Positions 6,195 to 7,775 of a DNA stretch of 7,775 bases are shown one piece after another. How positions within the stretch are numbered: the stretch's first letter is position 1; every line of letters starts with the position of its first letter. Source of the DNA: an uncultured Acidimicrobium sp. (GTDB lineage Bacteria; Actinomycetota; Acidimicrobiia; Acidimicrobiales; Ilumatobacteraceae); the NCBI GenBank assembly GCA_903853285.1, contig CAINTF010000235.1, positions 1 to 7,775 of the forward strand, written 5' to 3'. Position numbers and translations under genes: made by a program. The notes beneath the pieces are model-generated. The model searched no databases, was not told the DNA's origin, and saw nothing but the letters and a program-made list of their open reading frames with translations.

Positions 6195-7775
6195 TGACTG
6201 GCTCCATCACTCGACGAGAAGTTTCTTCTTCGCTCAGACCATCAATCTTTGCTTGATCAATGATGGCCATCACTCGGGCATAATCTCGCGGCAACACTTT
6301 GCAAAACTTTTTAAACTCAGATGACCAACCCTCAAGCATCCCTGCAGCAAGTGGCGAACCAGTCAACCGCACATGTTGTTCAATTGTTTCTTGCAACCAC
6401 GCCGCATCGAGCGCATTTGGTTCCACAACATCCACCATCTCGGTATTCACTCGCGACTCAAACAATCCATCCGCGTCATATACATACGCAATGCCACCAC
6501 TCATACCGGCTGCGAAGTTACGGCCAGTTGCTCCAAGCACAACAACCCGCCCGCCCGTCATGTACTCACACCCATGGTCTCCAATGCCTTCTACAACGGC
6601 AACAGCCCCAGAGTTACGCACACAAAAACGCTCGCCAACAAGTCCGTTTATAAAGAGTTCACCAGACGTTGCCCCATACCCAATCACATTGCCTGCGATT
6701 ACGTTGTTCTCCGGCAGAAACGTTGCACGAAGACTCGGACGCAACACGATGCGTCCACCCGACAAGCCCTTGCCCAGATAATCGTTTGCATCACCGTGCA
6801 GAGAAATCGTTACGCCTTTCGGCAAAAATGCACCAAGGCTTTGTCCAGCCGATCCAGTGAATTTCAATGAAATTGTGTCGACTGGCAGTCCCGCACTTCC
6901 CCACTTCTTGGTCACAGCACTGCCGAGCATTGTGCCAACGGTGCGATTGACATTGCTAATTGGCAACTCAAGCTCAATCGGTCGTGCATCTTGAATTGCG
7001 TTGGCGCATTGTTCTACGAGTTGCGTGTCCAGTGCATCTACAAGACCGTGATCTTGCGCAACGGATTGGTGCAAGGTTTGTTGATAAGGATTTTGTGGCG
7101 CCGCCAGAATTGGAGAGATATCTAGTCCTTTTGCCTTCCAGTGTGTGATGGCGAGCCGAGTGTCTAGTGCCTCAACATGCCCAACCGCATCTTGCAAAGT
7201 TTTGAATCCCAATTGGGCAAGGTATTCGCGTACTTCTTGCGCAATGTACTCAAAGAAGTTGACGACAAATTCTGGCTTACCGCTGAAGCGCTTACGTAGT
7301 TCTGGATTCTGCGTTGCAATGCCAACAGGACAAGTATCGAGATGACACACTCTCATCATCACGCATCCACTCACCACGAGCGGTGCAGTTGCAAACCCAA
7401 ACTCTTCGGCACCAAGTAACGCAGCAACAACCACGTCACGTCCAGTTTTCATTTGGCCGTCAGCCTGCACCACGATTCGGTCTCGTAATCCATTGAGCAA
7501 CAATGTTTGCTGCGTCTCAGCCAATCCAAGTTCCCACGGCGCACCAACATGTTTGAGCGAAGTAAGCGGAGATGCACCAGTACCACCATCGTGACCCGAG
7601 ACCAACACCACGTCGGCTTTGGCTTTACTTACACCTGCAGCAACTGTGCCGATACCAACTTCGGCCACCAACTTGACATGAACTCGAGCAGTCGGGTTCG
7701 AGTTTTTAAGATCGTGAATGAGTTGCTTCAAATCTTCAATCGAATAAATGTCGTGGTGTGGAGGAGGACTAATCA
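6187..7775 (-). CDS. gltB: Glutamate synthase large subunit (GltB), C-terminal part, 5' end beyond window
   Basis: The reading frame is open from the right edge to TGA at 6189-6187, about 529 codons of a protein normally near 1500 residues. It enters at [15 protein letters not shown], a signature inside the FMN-binding synthase domain, so the TTG at 7731 is not a start. Next come [19 protein letters not shown] and [11 protein letters not shown] (FMN/2-oxoglutarate site). The [3Fe-4S] cysteines [12 protein letters not shown] (C-X5-C-X4-C) are encoded at about 7365-7330, followed by [15 protein letters not shown]. The C-terminal GXGXG beta-helix domain follows ([33 protein letters not shown]), and the end has [12 protein letters not shown]. 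The N-terminal glutaminase domain with its catalytic Cys is outside the window. The gene heads a gltB-gltD operon with an 8-base overlap, so no internal promoter is needed for gltD. Confidence 0.97.
   Translation of the reverse strand, partial: ISPPPHHDIYSIEDLKQLIHDLKNSNPTARVHVKLVAEVGIGTVAAGVSKAKADVVLVSGHDGGTGASPLTSLKHVGAPWELGLAETQQTLLLNGLRDRIVVQADGQMKTGRDVVVAALLGAEEFGFATAPLVVSGCVMMRVCHLDTCPVGIATQNPELRKRFSGKPEFVVNFFEYIAQEVREYLAQLGFKTLQDAVGHVEALDTRLAITHWKAKGLDISPILAAPQNPYQQTLHQSVAQDHGLVDALDTQLVEQCANAIQDARPIELELPISNVNRTVGTMLGSAVTKKWGSAGLPVDTISLKFTGSAGQSLGAFLPKGVTISLHGDANDYLGKGLSGGRIVLRPSLRATFLPENNVIAGNVIGYGATSGELFINGLVGERFCVRNSGAVAVVEGIGDHGCEYMTGGRVVVLGATGRNFAAGMSGGIAYVYDADGLFESRVNTEMVDVVEPNALDAAWLQETIEQHVRLTGSPLAAGMLEGWSSEFKKFCKVLPRDYARVMAIIDQAKIDGLSEEETSRRVMEPVNG

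Noticed and set aside
7729..7731. TTG as the start of gltB
   Set aside because: The frame continues upstream to the window edge with [14 protein letters not shown], a conserved internal GltB segment, so the gene is simply cut by the window.
1..7775. Search for a new defence, mobile or biosynthetic system
   Set aside because: All large genes are recognisable housekeeping or transport families with intact motifs. No recombinase, transposase, repeat array, RNA gene or cluster of unknown genes is present.

Overview
The window is ordinary bacterial chromosome carrying housekeeping genes, probably from an actinobacterium. The evidence for this is the look of the MurF, Ddl and alanine dehydrogenase sequences and several starts without a Shine-Dalgarno sequence. 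A moderate-G+C, Acidimicrobiia-like lineage is possible, but that is low-confidence inference from remembered family resemblance, with no search. By eye the base composition is near half G+C throughout, and no segment looks foreign.

Layout, left to right. Bases 1-44 are not genomic: they match the Illumina P5 / read-1 adapter with errors. Real sequence starts at base 45, inside the last codons of an alanine dehydrogenase gene (+, stop at 153-155). A hairpin and direct-repeat region (154-191) separates it from a convergent small zinc-ribbon gene (-, 186-377). Next is an MFS exporter (+, 403-1665), convergent with murF (-, 1680-2990). murF is divergent from ddl (+, 3037 or 3046-4092), with only about 50 bp between them. 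ddl converges on a LysM lipoprotein gene (-, 4103-4693). That gene lies downstream of gltD (-, 4743-6194) and the 3' part of gltB (-, 6187 to beyond the right edge).

How the genes relate. Ddl makes D-Ala-D-Ala and MurF attaches it to the UDP-MurNAc-tripeptide, so the divergent pair encodes consecutive steps of peptidoglycan precursor synthesis. The LysM lipoprotein is predicted to bind the finished wall. GltB and GltD form NADPH-dependent glutamate synthase (nitrogen assimilation), and alanine dehydrogenase links alanine, pyruvate and ammonium. The MFS protein is a probable drug or metabolite exporter of unknown substrate.

The genes are tightly packed and no gene-free stretch exceeds 100 bp. 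I see no mobile element, CRISPR array, tRNA or rRNA, and no convincing new system. The points most worth checking are the adapter at the left edge, the small zinc-ribbon gene, a perfect 7-1-7 palindrome upstream of the LysM gene with a leaderless-type -10 box nearby, and the very short murF/ddl divergent region.
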